DNA from: Gammaproteobacteria bacterium
Lineage (GTDB): Bacteria > Pseudomonadota > Gammaproteobacteria > Steroidobacterales > Rariloculaceae
Length of the DNA stretch: 61,132 bases
Direction: 5' to 3'
Assembly: GCA_022825505.1 (NCBI GenBank)
Contig: JAJDWR010000001.1
Coordinates: forward strand, 1 to 61,132
Position numbers and translations under genes: made by a program. The notes under the pieces were generated by a model, which ran no database searches, was not told where the DNA came from, and saw nothing but the letters and a program-made list of their open reading frames with translations. Positions within the stretch are counted from its first letter, which is position 1. Each line of letters starts with the position of its first letter. Shown here piece after piece: positions 19,451 through 31,369 of this stretch.

Positions 19451-20136
19451 CAGCCGGTCCCCACGAGAGCGCGCACTTCGGCGAGCCGTTCGGGCGTGCC
19501 GACGTCGCGCCACAGGCCGCCGTACACCTGGCCCAGCAGCGCACCCCGGCGCACGGCGGGGTGCAGCACGTCGCGCAGCGGCCGGATCCCGGGCGCGAGG
19601 CCGCGGAACAGCGCCGGGTGCAGCACGGCGATGCCGCTGAACGTGTAGCGCGGCGGCGTGGCCGAGAGCCGCCCGTCCGGCGTCAGGCCGAAGTCGCCTT
19701 CAGGATGGTGGGGCGGGTTGGGCACGAGAACCAGGTGGCCGGTTGCGTCGGAGCCGCGGCCGAGCCGGGCGCCGGCCGCCCTCAGCGCCGCGAAATCACA
19801 GTCCGTCACCACATCCGTGCTCACCGCGAGGAACGCCTCGTCCCCAAGCAGCGGCAGCGCCTGCACGATGCCGCCGGCAGTCTCCAGCGGCGGTTCCCCC
19901 TCCTCGCTGTAGGCCACGGCCTGGCCCCAGGGGGTCGCCTCCCCGACAGCGGAACGGATCTGCCCGCCCCGGTACGAAAGATTGATGACGATTTCGCCGA
20001 AGCCTGCGGCCGCGAGCCTCCGCAGGTGGCGCTCAATCAGCGTTTCCGGGCCCAGCGACAGCAGCGGCTTGGGCAAATCCGCGGTGAGCGGCCCCATCCG
20101 CTCGCCGCGTCCGGCGGCCAGCAGCATGGCCTTCAT
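19450..20136 (-). CDS. murU: Nucleotidyltransferase, probable N-acetylmuramate-1-phosphate uridylyltransferase MurU
   Basis: A 228-residue NTP-transferase-fold enzyme. It opens with the nucleotide-binding signature MKAMLLAAGRGERMGPLT and the lysine-containing DLPKPLL segment. YSEEGEPPLETAGGI and the C-terminal WRDVGTPERLAEV also match MurU. MurU makes UDP-MurNAc in the peptidoglycan recycling bypass. Its position divergent from lptD is the one known from Pseudomonas, but there amgK precedes murU; here no kinase gene is present. The metal-binding motif is STDVVTD rather than NGDV, so some functional drift is possible. An ATG with a GGAGG element just upstream was preferred over one ten codons earlier. 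Confidence 0.8.
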   Translation of the reverse strand: MKAMLLAAGRGERMGPLTADLPKPLLSLGPETLIERHLRRLAAAGFGEIVINLSYRGGQIRSAVGEATPWGQAVAYSEEGEPPLETAGGIVQALPLLGDEAFLAVSTDVVTDCDFAALRAAGARLGRGSDATGHLVLVPNPPHHPEGDFGLTPDGRLSATPPRYTFSGIAVLHPALFRGLAPGIRPLRDVLHPAVRRGALLGQVYGGLWRDVGTPERLAEVRALVGTG

Positions 20137-20271
20137 CGGCCCCTCCGGGGGCGCGGAAAGCTGCACGCACCCCTCCGGGCGCGTGCATCGGGCACTCGCA
20201 GATTTCTGTCCAATTCATTGAAGCGATAAAATGAGTGTTACATTGTAGCTGTCTTTGTCCCGCTGACGCCT

Positions 20272-22500
20272 TTGCGAACATTGCTTGCCACCTTCGTTGC
20301 GGCGGCGCTTGCCGGGGCCATCCCGTCCCCCGCCGCCGCGCAGCAACTCTGCTTTGCCGGGGCGACGGACGTTCCCGCCGTCGATATCCCGATCCCGGAG
20401 CCGGCGCTCACGGAAGACGGCGAGGAGCGGCTGACGATCACCGCCGGGCAGATCAACCTGGTGGACGAGAACCGGGTGGAGTTCGACGGCGGGCTGGCGT
20501 TCCGGTACGGGCAGCGCAGCATCTCCGCGGAGCGCGCCAGCTTCGACCTGCAGACCGAGACCGCGGAGGTCAACGGCACCGTCGCCTACCGGGACCCGCA
20601 GGTCACGATCTACGGCGAGGACGCCTCGGTGGATACCCGCGGGCGGACCGTCACGTTTCGCGGCGGCGGCTTCGAACTGCCGCTGCGGGGCGCGCAGGGC
20701 TCCGCCGAAGCCATCCGCATACGGGGCGACAACACCATCGGCCTGCAGGGGGTCAACTTCACCACCTGCGTGACCGACCCGCCGGACTGGGAACTGCTGG
20801 CCCGGGAACTGGAGATGGACGTGGACAGCGGCTTCGGCACCGCGCGCGGCTTCCGGCTCATGTTCAAGGGCCTCCCGGTCATGGGTTCGCCCTGGGTGAC
20901 CTTTCCCCTGGACGACCGCCGCAAGAGCGGCGTGCTCACGCCGAGCTTCTCCAACCGCGACCGGACCGGCGTGGATATCTCCCTGCCCGTCTACCTGAAC
21001 CTGGCCCCCAACTACGACCTGACCCTCACCACGCGCTACATGCGCGAACGCGGCGCCCAGGCCAACACCGAGTTCCGCTACCTGCTCCCCCGCACAGAGG
21101 GCCAGGTTCGATTCGAATACCTTCCTGAGGATGCCAGGCTGGGCATCTCGCGCCAGTATTTCAGTTACCGCAACGACACCGACCTGGGGGAGTCCTGGCA
21201 GCTCATTGCGGACCTGCAGGAAATCTCCGATCCGTTCTACTTCGAGGACATGCGCAACAGCCTGAGCGTGGCCAGCCAGACCCATCTCAACCGGGCGGTC
21301 GAATTGAGCTACCGGGCGCGGCGCTGGTCGTTTCTGGCCCGGGCGCAGGATGTCCAGACCATCGATCCGTTCATCGGCCCGGGACTCGAACCCTACCGGC
21401 GCCTGCCGCAGTTCCTCATGTCGGGCAACTGGCGCCGCAACGTGTTTCGCCTGAATTCGCGCAACGAACTGGTGCAGTTCGACCGTCACATCGGCGTGAC
21501 CGGCTGGCGGCTCGACCTGGAGGAGGAGTTGAACCTCGACTTCAGGCGCCCCGGCATGTTCCTGACCCCCTCCCTGGCCCTGCGGCAGACGAACTACTGG
21601 CTGGACGAGGACAGCGTGGAACGCTTCGGCTTCGGCGGCGTCCGGGAGACGGAGATCTCGCGCACGCTGCCCGTGGCCAGCCTCGACGCCGGCCTGACGT
21701 TCGAGCGCACCGCGCCCGGGCGCGGCTGGGTGCAGACCATCGAGCCGCGGGCGCTGTACGTACACGTTCCGTTCGAGGAGCAGTCCCACCTGCCGGTGTT
21801 CGATACGGTGGAACCGACGTTCAACTTCGTGCAGCTGTTCCGCACCTACCGCTACCTGGGCACCGACCGGATCGCGGACACGGATCAGCTCAGCGTCGGC
21901 GTGACGACCCGGCTGATCGACCTCGAGACCGGCCGCGAACGGCTCGCCGGCACCCTGGGCCAGACCCGTTACCTGAGCCCCCAGCGTGTGACCCTGCACC
22001 AGAAGTCCCTTGCGCTGGCCAGCGGCTCGGACTACATCGCCGAGGTGGTCATGAGCCTGCAGGCGTCCTGGCGCCTGGGCCTGGACTACCAGTGGGACAC
22101 CGAAGCCGCCGAGACCTCGCGCACCGAGGCGCGGTTCGAATACCGGCCCAACCAGGACCGGATGCTGGGATTCTCCTACCGCTACCAGGAGAACGTGCTG
22201 GAACAGGGCGACTTCTCCATTGCATGGCCGATCGGCGACGCCTGGAAGATCATCGGCCGAGTCAATTACTCCTTCCTGGACGAGAAGCCGCTGGAGCGCT
22301 TCATCGGCTGGGAGTACGTGTCGTGCTGCTGGCGCATGCAAGTCTACAGCCGCGACTTCATCAGCCGGCGCACCGGCGAATCGGACCGCTCGCTGAATGT
22401 GCAGTTCCTGCTGAGGGGCTTCACGGACCCCGGAGAGTCTGCCGAGTCGCTGCTGGAGCGTGGTATTCTTGGCTACCGTCGATTCGACGATCTGCCCTGA
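20272..22500 (+). CDS. lptD: LPS-assembly outer-membrane protein LptD
   Basis: 742 residues. It inserts lipopolysaccharide into the outer leaflet together with LptE. There is a signal peptide (TLLATFVAAALAGAIPSPAAA), then an OstA/LptA-like beta-jellyroll (about 45-170) and a large barrel. The four disulfide cysteines are present as C27, C166 and the adjacent pair C685-C686 (SCCWRMQVYSRDF), matching the E. coli arrangement. The start codon is TTG; the only nearby upstream ATG is followed by an early stop. The gene heads lptD-surA-pdxA-ksgA-apaH and overlaps surA by one base. Confidence 0.96.
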   Translation: MRTLLATFVAAALAGAIPSPAAAQQLCFAGATDVPAVDIPIPEPALTEDGEERLTITAGQINLVDENRVEFDGGLAFRYGQRSISAERASFDLQTETAEVNGTVAYRDPQVTIYGEDASVDTRGRTVTFRGGGFELPLRGAQGSAEAIRIRGDNTIGLQGVNFTTCVTDPPDWELLARELEMDVDSGFGTARGFRLMFKGLPVMGSPWVTFPLDDRRKSGVLTPSFSNRDRTGVDISLPVYLNLAPNYDLTLTTRYMRERGAQANTEFRYLLPRTEGQVRFEYLPEDARLGISRQYFSYRNDTDLGESWQLIADLQEISDPFYFEDMRNSLSVASQTHLNRAVELSYRARRWSFLARAQDVQTIDPFIGPGLEPYRRLPQFLMSGNWRRNVFRLNSRNELVQFDRHIGVTGWRLDLEEELNLDFRRPGMFLTPSLALRQTNYWLDEDSVERFGFGGVRETEISRTLPVASLDAGLTFERTAPGRGWVQTIEPRALYVHVPFEEQSHLPVFDTVEPTFNFVQLFRTYRYLGTDRIADTDQLSVGVTTRLIDLETGRERLAGTLGQTRYLSPQRVTLHQKSLALASGSDYIAEVVMSLQASWRLGLDYQWDTEAAETSRTEARFEYRPNQDRMLGFSYRYQENVLEQGDFSIAWPIGDAWKIIGRVNYSFLDEKPLERFIGWEYVSCCWRMQVYSRDFISRRTGESDRSLNVQFLLRGFTDPGESAESLLERGILGYRRFDDLP

Positions 22501-23858
22501 TGAACATGACCATCGCGACCACCAAACGAACCCTGACGATCGCATTGGCAGCGGCCCTCGCGGCGGCGTTGCCGGCGCCCCGGGACGCCGCAGCGCAGAC
22601 CCGCGAACTCGGCGGATCCGGCGAACTGCTGGACGGCATCGCCGCGCTGGTGGAGGAAGGCGTCGTCCTCAGGAGCGAATTCGATCAGCGGGTCGCCGTG
22701 GTGACGGACAACCTGATGCGCTCCCAGGCGCAGTTGCCTCCCGAGCAGCGCGGCAACCTGCCGCCGCTGTCGGTCATCGAGGAACAGGTGCTGGAGCAGC
22801 TGATCCTCGAGCAGATCCAGCTTCAGCGCGCCGAGCGCTTCGGGATCATCGTGGGCGACGAGATGCTCAACCAGGCCATCGGCTCCATCGCCCAGGGCGT
22901 GGGACTGACGCTGGACCAGTTTCCCCAGGCGCTGGCGGTCGAGGGCATCGACTACGCGCAGTACCGGGAGGAGACCCGGCAGACGCTGGTCCTGGAGCAG
23001 CTCAGGCAGCGCGAGGTGGGCGCTTCCATCATCGTGGCGCCGCGGGACATGGAGATGTGCCTCTCCCAGAGCAATACCGACCAGTACCTGAACCAGGAAT
23101 ACAATACCTCGCACCTGCTGATCGGCATCTCCTCCACGGCGACCCGGGACGAGATCGAGCAGGCGCGGGCGCAGGTCGGGGACATCCTGCAGCGGCTGGA
23201 TGCCGGGGAGAATTTCTCCGACCTGGCCATCACCTATTCGGACGGACAGAACGCGCTGGAGGGCGGCTCGCTGGGGTGGCGCCGGGGCATCGAGCTGCCG
23301 AGCCTGTTCGCCGACCTCATCCCGAACATGCAGCCGGGCGATCATTCCCCGCCGATCCAGAGCGGCAGCGGTTTCCACATCATCCGTCTCAACGAGGTGC
23401 GCGGCGTGCAGCCGGTGCTGCAGGACCAGATGAGGATCCGCCACATCCTGCTGCGGCCCAACGAGGTCATGGACGCGCCGGCGGTGCGCCAGCGGCTCAC
23501 GGGCCTGCGCGACGACATCCTGGCGGGCGACGACTTTGCCGCCGTCGCCCGGGGCGTGTCCGAAGATCCGGTTTCCGCGGCCGACGGCGGCGATCTGGGG
23601 TGGACGCCACGGGGCGTCTTCGTACCGGAATTCGAGCAGGTGATCGACACCCTGGAGATGGGCCAGCTCAGCCTGCCCTTCGAGACCCGCTACGGCTGGC
23701 ACATCGCCGAGCTGCTGGAAACCCGCACCCACGACACCACCGAGGAACTGCGCGAGCAGCAGTGCGTGGAACAGATCCGCGCCGGCAAGATGGAAGAAGA
23801 ACAACAACTCTGGTTGCGCCGCCTCAGAGATGAGGCATTTGTCGAAGTCCGCCTCTAG
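22500..23858 (+). CDS. surA: Periplasmic chaperone / peptidyl-prolyl isomerase SurA
   Basis: 452 residues with a signal peptide (IALAAALAAALPAPRDAAAQ). A SurA N-terminal chaperone domain covers about 35-190. It is followed by two parvulin (PpiC) domains, the first around NTSHLLIGISS...GGSLGWRRG and the second around RIRHILLRPNE...GGDLGWTPRG. SurA escorts outer-membrane proteins, including LptD, to the BAM complex, which fits its coupling to lptD. ATG at 22500 shares its A with the lptD TGA stop. Longer in-frame starts would read through lptD. Confidence 0.95.
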   Translation: MNMTIATTKRTLTIALAAALAAALPAPRDAAAQTRELGGSGELLDGIAALVEEGVVLRSEFDQRVAVVTDNLMRSQAQLPPEQRGNLPPLSVIEEQVLEQLILEQIQLQRAERFGIIVGDEMLNQAIGSIAQGVGLTLDQFPQALAVEGIDYAQYREETRQTLVLEQLRQREVGASIIVAPRDMEMCLSQSNTDQYLNQEYNTSHLLIGISSTATRDEIEQARAQVGDILQRLDAGENFSDLAITYSDGQNALEGGSLGWRRGIELPSLFADLIPNMQPGDHSPPIQSGSGFHIIRLNEVRGVQPVLQDQMRIRHILLRPNEVMDAPAVRQRLTGLRDDILAGDDFAAVARGVSEDPVSAADGGDLGWTPRGVFVPEFEQVIDTLEMGQLSLPFETRYGWHIAELLETRTHDTTEELREQQCVEQIRAGKMEEEQQLWLRRLRDEAFVEVRL

Positions 23859-24954
23859 GGGCCTGCGCCGCAACGCGGGGCGCCCGGCACCAGCCGCCAA
23901 TCCGCTGCCCACCCTCGCCGTCACCACCGGAGAGCCCGCGGGCATCGGTCCGGACATCTGCGCCATGCTCGCGATGCGGAGTGTGGCGGGGGGCGCCCCC
24001 GGGGGAGCAGATTCGGCCGTGGCCGATGCGGCGGGAGCGGTCTCGGCGGCGGGCGACCCTGTAGGGCGGCTGATCTTTCTGGGTGACCCCGACGTTATTG
24101 CGGAACGTATTCGGAATCTGGGCTTGCCCGTTGCAGTGGAGACACTGAGCGATCCGGCCGCCACCCGGCCCCATCGGCCGGGTGTAATGCAGGTGTTGGG
24201 GGTGAATGCGGCAAGGCCCGTGCGGGCGGGGCGGCTGGATGCCGGCAATGCGCGCTACGTGCTGGACCTCCTGGACCGCGGCGTGCAGCTTTGCACCGAT
24301 CTCGACCGCTGCGCCCTGGTCACCGCCCCCGTGCAGAAAAGTACGATCCACTCGGCCGGATTCCCCTTCACCGGCCACACCGAGTGGCTCGCCGCGCGCA
24401 CCGGCGCCGGCTGTCCCGTGATGATGCTGGCGTCGCCGGACCTGCGTGTCGCGCTGGTCACGACGCACCTGCCCCTGAGCGGGGTGGCCGGCGAGATTAC
24501 GGCGGAACGGCTGGAGGCGACCATCACCGTGCTGCATGAGGACCTGCGGTCGCGATTCGGCATCGACTCGCCGCGCATCATGGTGCTGGGGCTCAATCCC
24601 CATGCGGGCGAGGATGGGGTACTGGGGCGGGAGGAAATCGAGATCGTGGAGCCCTTGCTGCGCTCGCTGGCCCGGCGGGGGCTGGCGGTGAGCGGTCCGG
24701 TCCCGGCGGATACGGCGTTTACGCCCCGGCGGCTGCGCTGCTGCGATGCGGTGCTGGCCATGTACCACGACCAGGGGCTGCCGGTGATCAAGGCGCTGTC
24801 GTTCGGCGAGACGGTGAATGTGACCCTTGGGCTGCCGATCGTGCGCACCTCGGTGGATCACGGCACGGCACTGGATCTGGCAGGGTCCGGGGAGGCGGAC
24901 CCGGAGAGTCTGTATCACGCCGCGGAGTTGGCGTTGAGTTTGGTGGCCGGGTGA
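23830..24954 (+). CDS. pdxA: 4-hydroxythreonine-4-phosphate dehydrogenase PdxA
   Basis: 374 residues. It oxidises 4-phosphohydroxy-L-threonine in pyridoxal-5'-phosphate synthesis. Signatures: TTGEPAGIGPD, FTGHTEWLA (first metal His), TTHLPLSGV, GLNPHAGEDG (second His) and YHDQGLPVIK (third His region). It overlaps the surA 3' end by 29 nt. Two oddities are visible: a ~27-residue Arg/Pro-rich leader before the conserved start, and an Ala/Gly-rich insertion (about residues 50-75) that the family usually lacks. Confidence 0.95.
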   Translation: MRHLSKSASRGLRRNAGRPAPAANPLPTLAVTTGEPAGIGPDICAMLAMRSVAGGAPGGADSAVADAAGAVSAAGDPVGRLIFLGDPDVIAERIRNLGLPVAVETLSDPAATRPHRPGVMQVLGVNAARPVRAGRLDAGNARYVLDLLDRGVQLCTDLDRCALVTAPVQKSTIHSAGFPFTGHTEWLAARTGAGCPVMMLASPDLRVALVTTHLPLSGVAGEITAERLEATITVLHEDLRSRFGIDSPRIMVLGLNPHAGEDGVLGREEIEIVEPLLRSLARRGLAVSGPVPADTAFTPRRLRCCDAVLAMYHDQGLPVIKALSFGETVNVTLGLPIVRTSVDHGTALDLAGSGEADPESLYHAAELALSLVAG

Positions 24955-24984
24955 GGTGCGTGTGGGCGGATGCCGATGCAGGGC

Positions 24985-25086
24985 TGATGCAGGTGCGGCG
25001 ATGATGCGGGTACGATGGTGATGCGAGTGTGGCGCTCACGCGAGTGCGATGGTGACGCGGGTGCGGCGTTGACGCGGGTACCGCGC
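24985..25086. repeat. Six tandem 17-bp repeats abutting the ksgA start codon
   Basis: Units begin at 24985, 25002, 25019, 25036, 25053 and 25070, each a variant of TGATGCGGGTGCGGCGC. A seventh unit starts at 25087 as TGATG and contributes the ksgA ATG. The array occupies most of the 134-bp pdxA-ksgA gap and replaces a normal ribosome-binding site: no purine-rich Shine-Dalgarno precedes the ATG. Copy-number change could alter ksgA translation or mRNA structure. Confidence 0.9.
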
Positions 25087-25088
25087 TG

Positions 25089-25880
25089 ATGTCCCTGCGG
25101 CCGCGAAAGAGGCTGGGGCAGCACTTTCTCCACGATCCGGCCGTCATCGCCAGGCTGGTGAGGACCATCGCGCCGGCGGCCGATGATTGCATGGTGGAGG
25201 TCGGCGGCGGCCGGGGGGCGCTGACGCGGCCGTTGCTGGAAACGGTGAGGCGCCTGCACGTGGTGGAACTCGATACCCGGCTGGCGGAGAAACTCGAGAG
25301 CGGCGTTGCGCGGCCCGAGCAGCTCATCCTGCACCGGGCCGATGCGCTGAAGTTCGATTTCGCGTCGCTGGCCGCGAAGCCGGGGACGTTGCGCGTGGTG
25401 GGCAACCTCCCCTACAACATCTCCACGCCCCTGCTGTTCCACCTCCTGGAACAGCGCGCGGCGATCCGGGACATGCACCTGATGCTGCAGCGGGAAGTGG
25501 CCGAGCGAATCGCCGCCGGACCCGGAAGCAAGGTTTATGGGCGGCTGACGGTCATGCTGGCGCCGTGGATGGAGGTCCGCACCTGTTTCCACGTGGGTCC
25601 CGGCGCCTTTGCGCCGCCGCCCAGGGTGCGCTCGACCATGGTGCAGATGGTGCCGCGCGCGTCGCCGCTGTTCGCGATGAAGGACCCGGACCGGTTCGCG
25701 AAGCTGGTGGCGCGGGTGTTCTCCATGCGCCGCAAGACCCTGGCAAGGTCGCTGCGCCCGTGGTTGACGCGGCAGGAGATCGCCGAGGCGGGCGTGGATC
25801 CGCTGGCGCGTCCGGAGCAATTGCCGCCGGAAGCGTTCGAACGCCTGGTTCGGGCACGGCGGGCAGGAGCCGGACCGTGA
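25089..25880 (+). CDS. rsmA: 16S rRNA (adenine1518/1519-N6)-dimethyltransferase RsmA/KsgA
   Basis: 263 residues. It dimethylates two adjacent adenosines near the 3' end of 16S rRNA. The N-terminal KRLGQHFLHD, the SAM-binding EVGGGRGALTRPLL and the catalytic NLPYNIS motif are all intact, and the length is typical. The ATG emerges directly from the 17-bp repeat array. The stop overlaps the apaH GTG. Confidence 0.96.
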   Translation: MSLRPRKRLGQHFLHDPAVIARLVRTIAPAADDCMVEVGGGRGALTRPLLETVRRLHVVELDTRLAEKLESGVARPEQLILHRADALKFDFASLAAKPGTLRVVGNLPYNISTPLLFHLLEQRAAIRDMHLMLQREVAERIAAGPGSKVYGRLTVMLAPWMEVRTCFHVGPGAFAPPPRVRSTMVQMVPRASPLFAMKDPDRFAKLVARVFSMRRKTLARSLRPWLTRQEIAEAGVDPLARPEQLPPEAFERLVRARRAGAGP

Positions 25881-26695
25881 CCACCTGGGCCATCGGCGAC
25901 ATCCAGGGCTGCGCGCTGAGTTTCGACGCGCTGCTTGAGGCCATCGCCTTCGACCCGGCGGCGGATCGGCTGTGGCTGGCCGGCGACCTGGTAAACCGGG
26001 GTCCCGACTCGCTCGGCGTGCTGCGCAGGGTGATGGCGCTGGGGGACCGCGCGGTGGTCGTGCTGGGTAATCATGACCTGCACCTGCTCGCCATCGTGGC
26101 CGGGGTGCGGCCGCCATTGGAGGGCGATACGTTCGAGGAGATTCTCGCGGCGCCGGACCTGGACCGGATTGTGGACTGGCTGCGGCACCAGGCGCTGCTG
26201 CATTACGAGGAGGCCATCGACACTGCAATGGTTCACGCCGGCCTGCCGCCGGGGTGGTCGCTGGTGGAGTGCCAGGTGCGCGCCGGGGAGGTGACCGACG
26301 CGCTGGCGGGAACGGGTTGGCGGGATGCGCTGCAGTCGCTGTACGGCAACGAGCCGAGCATCTGGTCGACCGGGCTTGACCCTGCCGACCGGCGCCGTTT
26401 CACCATCAACGCGCTGACCCGCATGCGCTTCGTCGACGCGGCCGGCCGGCTCGACTTCCGGTACAACGGACCGCCGGGGTCGCAACCGCGGGAATTGAGT
26501 CCATGGTACGAGATGTGCAATGTGGGCAATGTCCACGTGGTGTTCGGGCACTGGGCGTCGCTCGGGCTCACGCACCTGCCCCGCTTCACCTGTATGGACA
26601 CCGGCTGCGTCTGGGGCCGATCCCTGACCGCGCTGCCGGTCGACCCGTTGGGAAAACCGGTCGCGGTCGAGTGCAGGGAAGAAGCGCTGCCCTGA
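25877..26695 (+). CDS. apaH: Symmetrical diadenosine tetraphosphatase ApaH
   Basis: 272 residues. It hydrolyses Ap4A to two ADP and is a metallophosphoesterase. Motifs are intact: GDIQGC (D-x-H position replaced by D-x-Q as in ApaH), GDLVNRGPDS, LGNHDLHLLA, MVHAG and FGHWA. GTG at 25877 overlaps the ksgA stop (GTGA). In enterobacteria apaG lies between ksgA and apaH; here it is absent from this place. Confidence 0.95.
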   Translation: MTTWAIGDIQGCALSFDALLEAIAFDPAADRLWLAGDLVNRGPDSLGVLRRVMALGDRAVVVLGNHDLHLLAIVAGVRPPLEGDTFEEILAAPDLDRIVDWLRHQALLHYEEAIDTAMVHAGLPPGWSLVECQVRAGEVTDALAGTGWRDALQSLYGNEPSIWSTGLDPADRRRFTINALTRMRFVDAAGRLDFRYNGPPGSQPRELSPWYEMCNVGNVHVVFGHWASLGLTHLPRFTCMDTGCVWGRSLTALPVDPLGKPVAVECREEALP

Positions 26696-26813
26696 AGTGG
26701 AACCGCCGCTCTTCGTCACGAATCCGTCTGCTAAACTGTCGGCAACCCCCTCGCCGACGCCAAATGTGGACGATTCAGCCAGAAATGCCGCTCGTAACGC
26801 CGTTTTTTGCGGA

Positions 26814-26830
26814 GGAGAATGGCATTCTCC
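26814..26830. promoter_or_regulatory. Short hairpin GGAGAATG-G-CATTCTCC in the apaH / coiled-coil gene gap
   Basis: An 8-bp perfect stem with a one-base centre, in the 156-bp gap, 22 bp before the ATG at 26852. No T-run follows, so it is not a convincing terminator. It may be a binding site or leader structure. Confidence 0.25.
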
Positions 26831-26851
26831 CAGCAATGAAGGCGAAAGACG

Positions 26852-27433
26852 ATGCCATCCGCTGAATTCGACACCCTGGCCACGACCAGGGACCTGCGGG
26901 CCGCCGGAATCGAGGCAGCCCACGCCGAGGCGATCGTGAACGCCGCGAGCCGCGCGACGGACGGGCTGCTCACCGAAAGCCGGTTCGAAGCGGCGATGGC
27001 CGGGCAGACCGCCTACCTGGACAAACGCCTGGCCGAACAGACCGCCTACCTGGAAAAAAGCCTGGCCGAGCAGCGCGCGAGCCTGGAAACGGGCCTGGCC
27101 GAGCAGCGCGCCTACCTGGAAAAGCGCTTGGGCGAGCAAACCGCCTACCTGGAAAAAAGCCTGGGCGAACAAACCGTCGCGTTGGCAGAGCAGCGCGCGA
27201 GCCTGGAAACGGGCTTGGCCGAGCAACGCGCGAGCCTGGAAAAAAGCCTGGGCGCGCAAACCGCCGCGTTGGCAGAGCAGCGAGCCTACATGGAAAAAAG
27301 CCTGGGCGAGCAAACCGCCGCGATTGCCGAGCAGAAGAGCGAAATCTATCGCTACCTGTGGCTTCACGGGAGCATGATCATCCTGGTTCTGAGCTCGCTG
27401 TACGCGCTGGTGGAAAGCTGGTTGCGCACGTAA
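26852..27433 (+). CDS. Membrane-anchored coiled-coil protein (DUF1640/CCDC90-like) with hendecad repeats
   Basis: 193 residues. The N-terminal FDTLATTRDLRAAGIEAAHA followed by EAIVNA resembles the start of DUF1640 (CCDC90) proteins. The middle is made of near-identical 11-residue units of type TAYLEKSLGEQ, interspersed with 7-residue units (TVALAEQ, TAALAEQ, TAAIAEQ). This mix of hendecads and heptads predicts a right- then left-handed coiled coil. A C-terminal transmembrane helix (SMIILVLSSLYALVESWL) anchors it. At DNA level the units form an imperfect 33-bp minisatellite. A second relative lies at 32843-33250. Function unknown. Confidence 0.82.
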   Translation: MPSAEFDTLATTRDLRAAGIEAAHAEAIVNAASRATDGLLTESRFEAAMAGQTAYLDKRLAEQTAYLEKSLAEQRASLETGLAEQRAYLEKRLGEQTAYLEKSLGEQTVALAEQRASLETGLAEQRASLEKSLGAQTAALAEQRAYMEKSLGEQTAAIAEQKSEIYRYLWLHGSMIILVLSSLYALVESWLRT

Positions 27434-27454
27434 CTCCGGCGCTCAACTGCTCCC

Positions 27455-28249
<795 letters not shown>

Positions 28250-28274
28250 GCCGGCGCCCGTTGCGGGAATCCCG

Positions 28275-29120
28275 TCATGCCGTCCCGGACCGCCGCGTCA
28301 CGCGGACGCGGCCCGCGGGCTCCGCAAACCGGTTGATCCGATACGCCATCACGGCCATGGCCCCGCCCGCCACGATCATCGGCGCCGACAGCACCTGCCC
28401 CATGGTGAGCCAGTCGAACGCCAGGTAGCCGCCGGCGGCCGGGTTCAGGTGCACGTCGGGCAGGCGCACGAACTCCACGGCGACGCGGAACACACCGTAG
28501 AAGAACAGGAATGACCCGCAAACGGCCATCATCGGCCGCGGCTTGCGGGAGAACCACCACAGGATCCCGAACAGCACGAGGCCCTCGAGGAACGCCTCGT
28601 AAAGCTGACTCGCATGCCGCGGAACGCCGTTCACCCACACCGCGTAGAACGCGTCCGGACTCACCGGCGCACCCCAGAGCTCGCCGTTGATGAAGTTGCC
28701 CAACCGTCCCAGCCCCAGCCCCGGCGCCACCCAGGGCGCCTGGAAATCGGCCACCGCCATCACCGGCTGCCCGATCTTGCGGGCATAGAGCACCAGCGCC
28801 ACGATGACGCCGATGAGCCCGCCGTGGAACGACATGCCGCCCTCCCAGACGCGGAACACCGACAGCGGATTCTCCAGCAACCCGGCGAACCCGTAGAACA
28901 CCATGTAACCGAGCCGCCCGCCCAGGATCAGGCCCACCGCCACATAAAAGACCAGGTCCGAGACCTGCAACTGCGTGACGGGACTGTCGGCCCGGCGCGC
29001 CCGCGAGCGCATCCCGAGCCAGGCCAGCACGAACCCGAACAGGTACATCAGCCCATACCAGCGCACCTGAAGCGGTCCGACGGCGAACGCGACGGGATCG
29101 AATTGCGGGTATTCAAACAC
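28275..29120 (-). CDS. lgt: Phosphatidylglycerol-prolipoprotein diacylglyceryl transferase Lgt
   Basis: 281 residues, about seven transmembrane segments. It attaches diacylglycerol to lipobox cysteines, the first step of lipoprotein maturation and needed for the lipoproteins encoded further right. The Lgt signature [13 protein letters not shown] is intact, as are [10 protein letters not shown] and the HGGLIGV motif with the essential His. GTG at 29120 ([12 protein letters not shown]) was chosen because it matches the family start. The in-frame ATG at 29228 adds a poorly conserved leader. Confidence 0.95.
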   Translation of the reverse strand: MFEYPQFDPVAFAVGPLQVRWYGLMYLFGFVLAWLGMRSRARRADSPVTQLQVSDLVFYVAVGLILGGRLGYMVFYGFAGLLENPLSVFRVWEGGMSFHGGLIGVIVALVLYARKIGQPVMAVADFQAPWVAPGLGLGRLGNFINGELWGAPVSPDAFYAVWVNGVPRHASQLYEAFLEGLVLFGILWWFSRKPRPMMAVCGSFLFFYGVFRVAVEFVRLPDVHLNPAAGGYLAFDWLTMGQVLSAPMIVAGGAMAVMAYRINRFAEPAGRVRVTRRSGTA

Positions 29121-29281
29121 GGGCCTTGAGTGTAATCCCCGCGGCGCGCCGGGGATAGGGCCGGAAGCGGGGCTGCCGCGTACCGATCGGCCGCCATGAG
29201 TCGAATCGGCAGTGAACTGGCGGCTCATTGCGCACCAGCCGGGGGAGCGCCGGCGCCGGCCACTGCTGCTATAGTCCGCCG

Positions 29282-31294
<2,013 letters not shown>

Positions 31295-31369
31295 GAATGC
31301 GACGAATTCGATAACCGGCGGGACGTAAACCGGGCATTTCGCCCGAGAACTGCGGAGCTATTTCCCGTG

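Noticed and set aside
18086..19648. 520-codon plus-strand open frame
   Set aside because: Antisense to the MFS gene and the murU end; His/Arg/Asp-rich with no recognisable motif.
24985..25086. Short regular repeats considered as a CRISPR array
   Set aside because: The 17-bp units are contiguous without spacers, and no cas gene is in the window.
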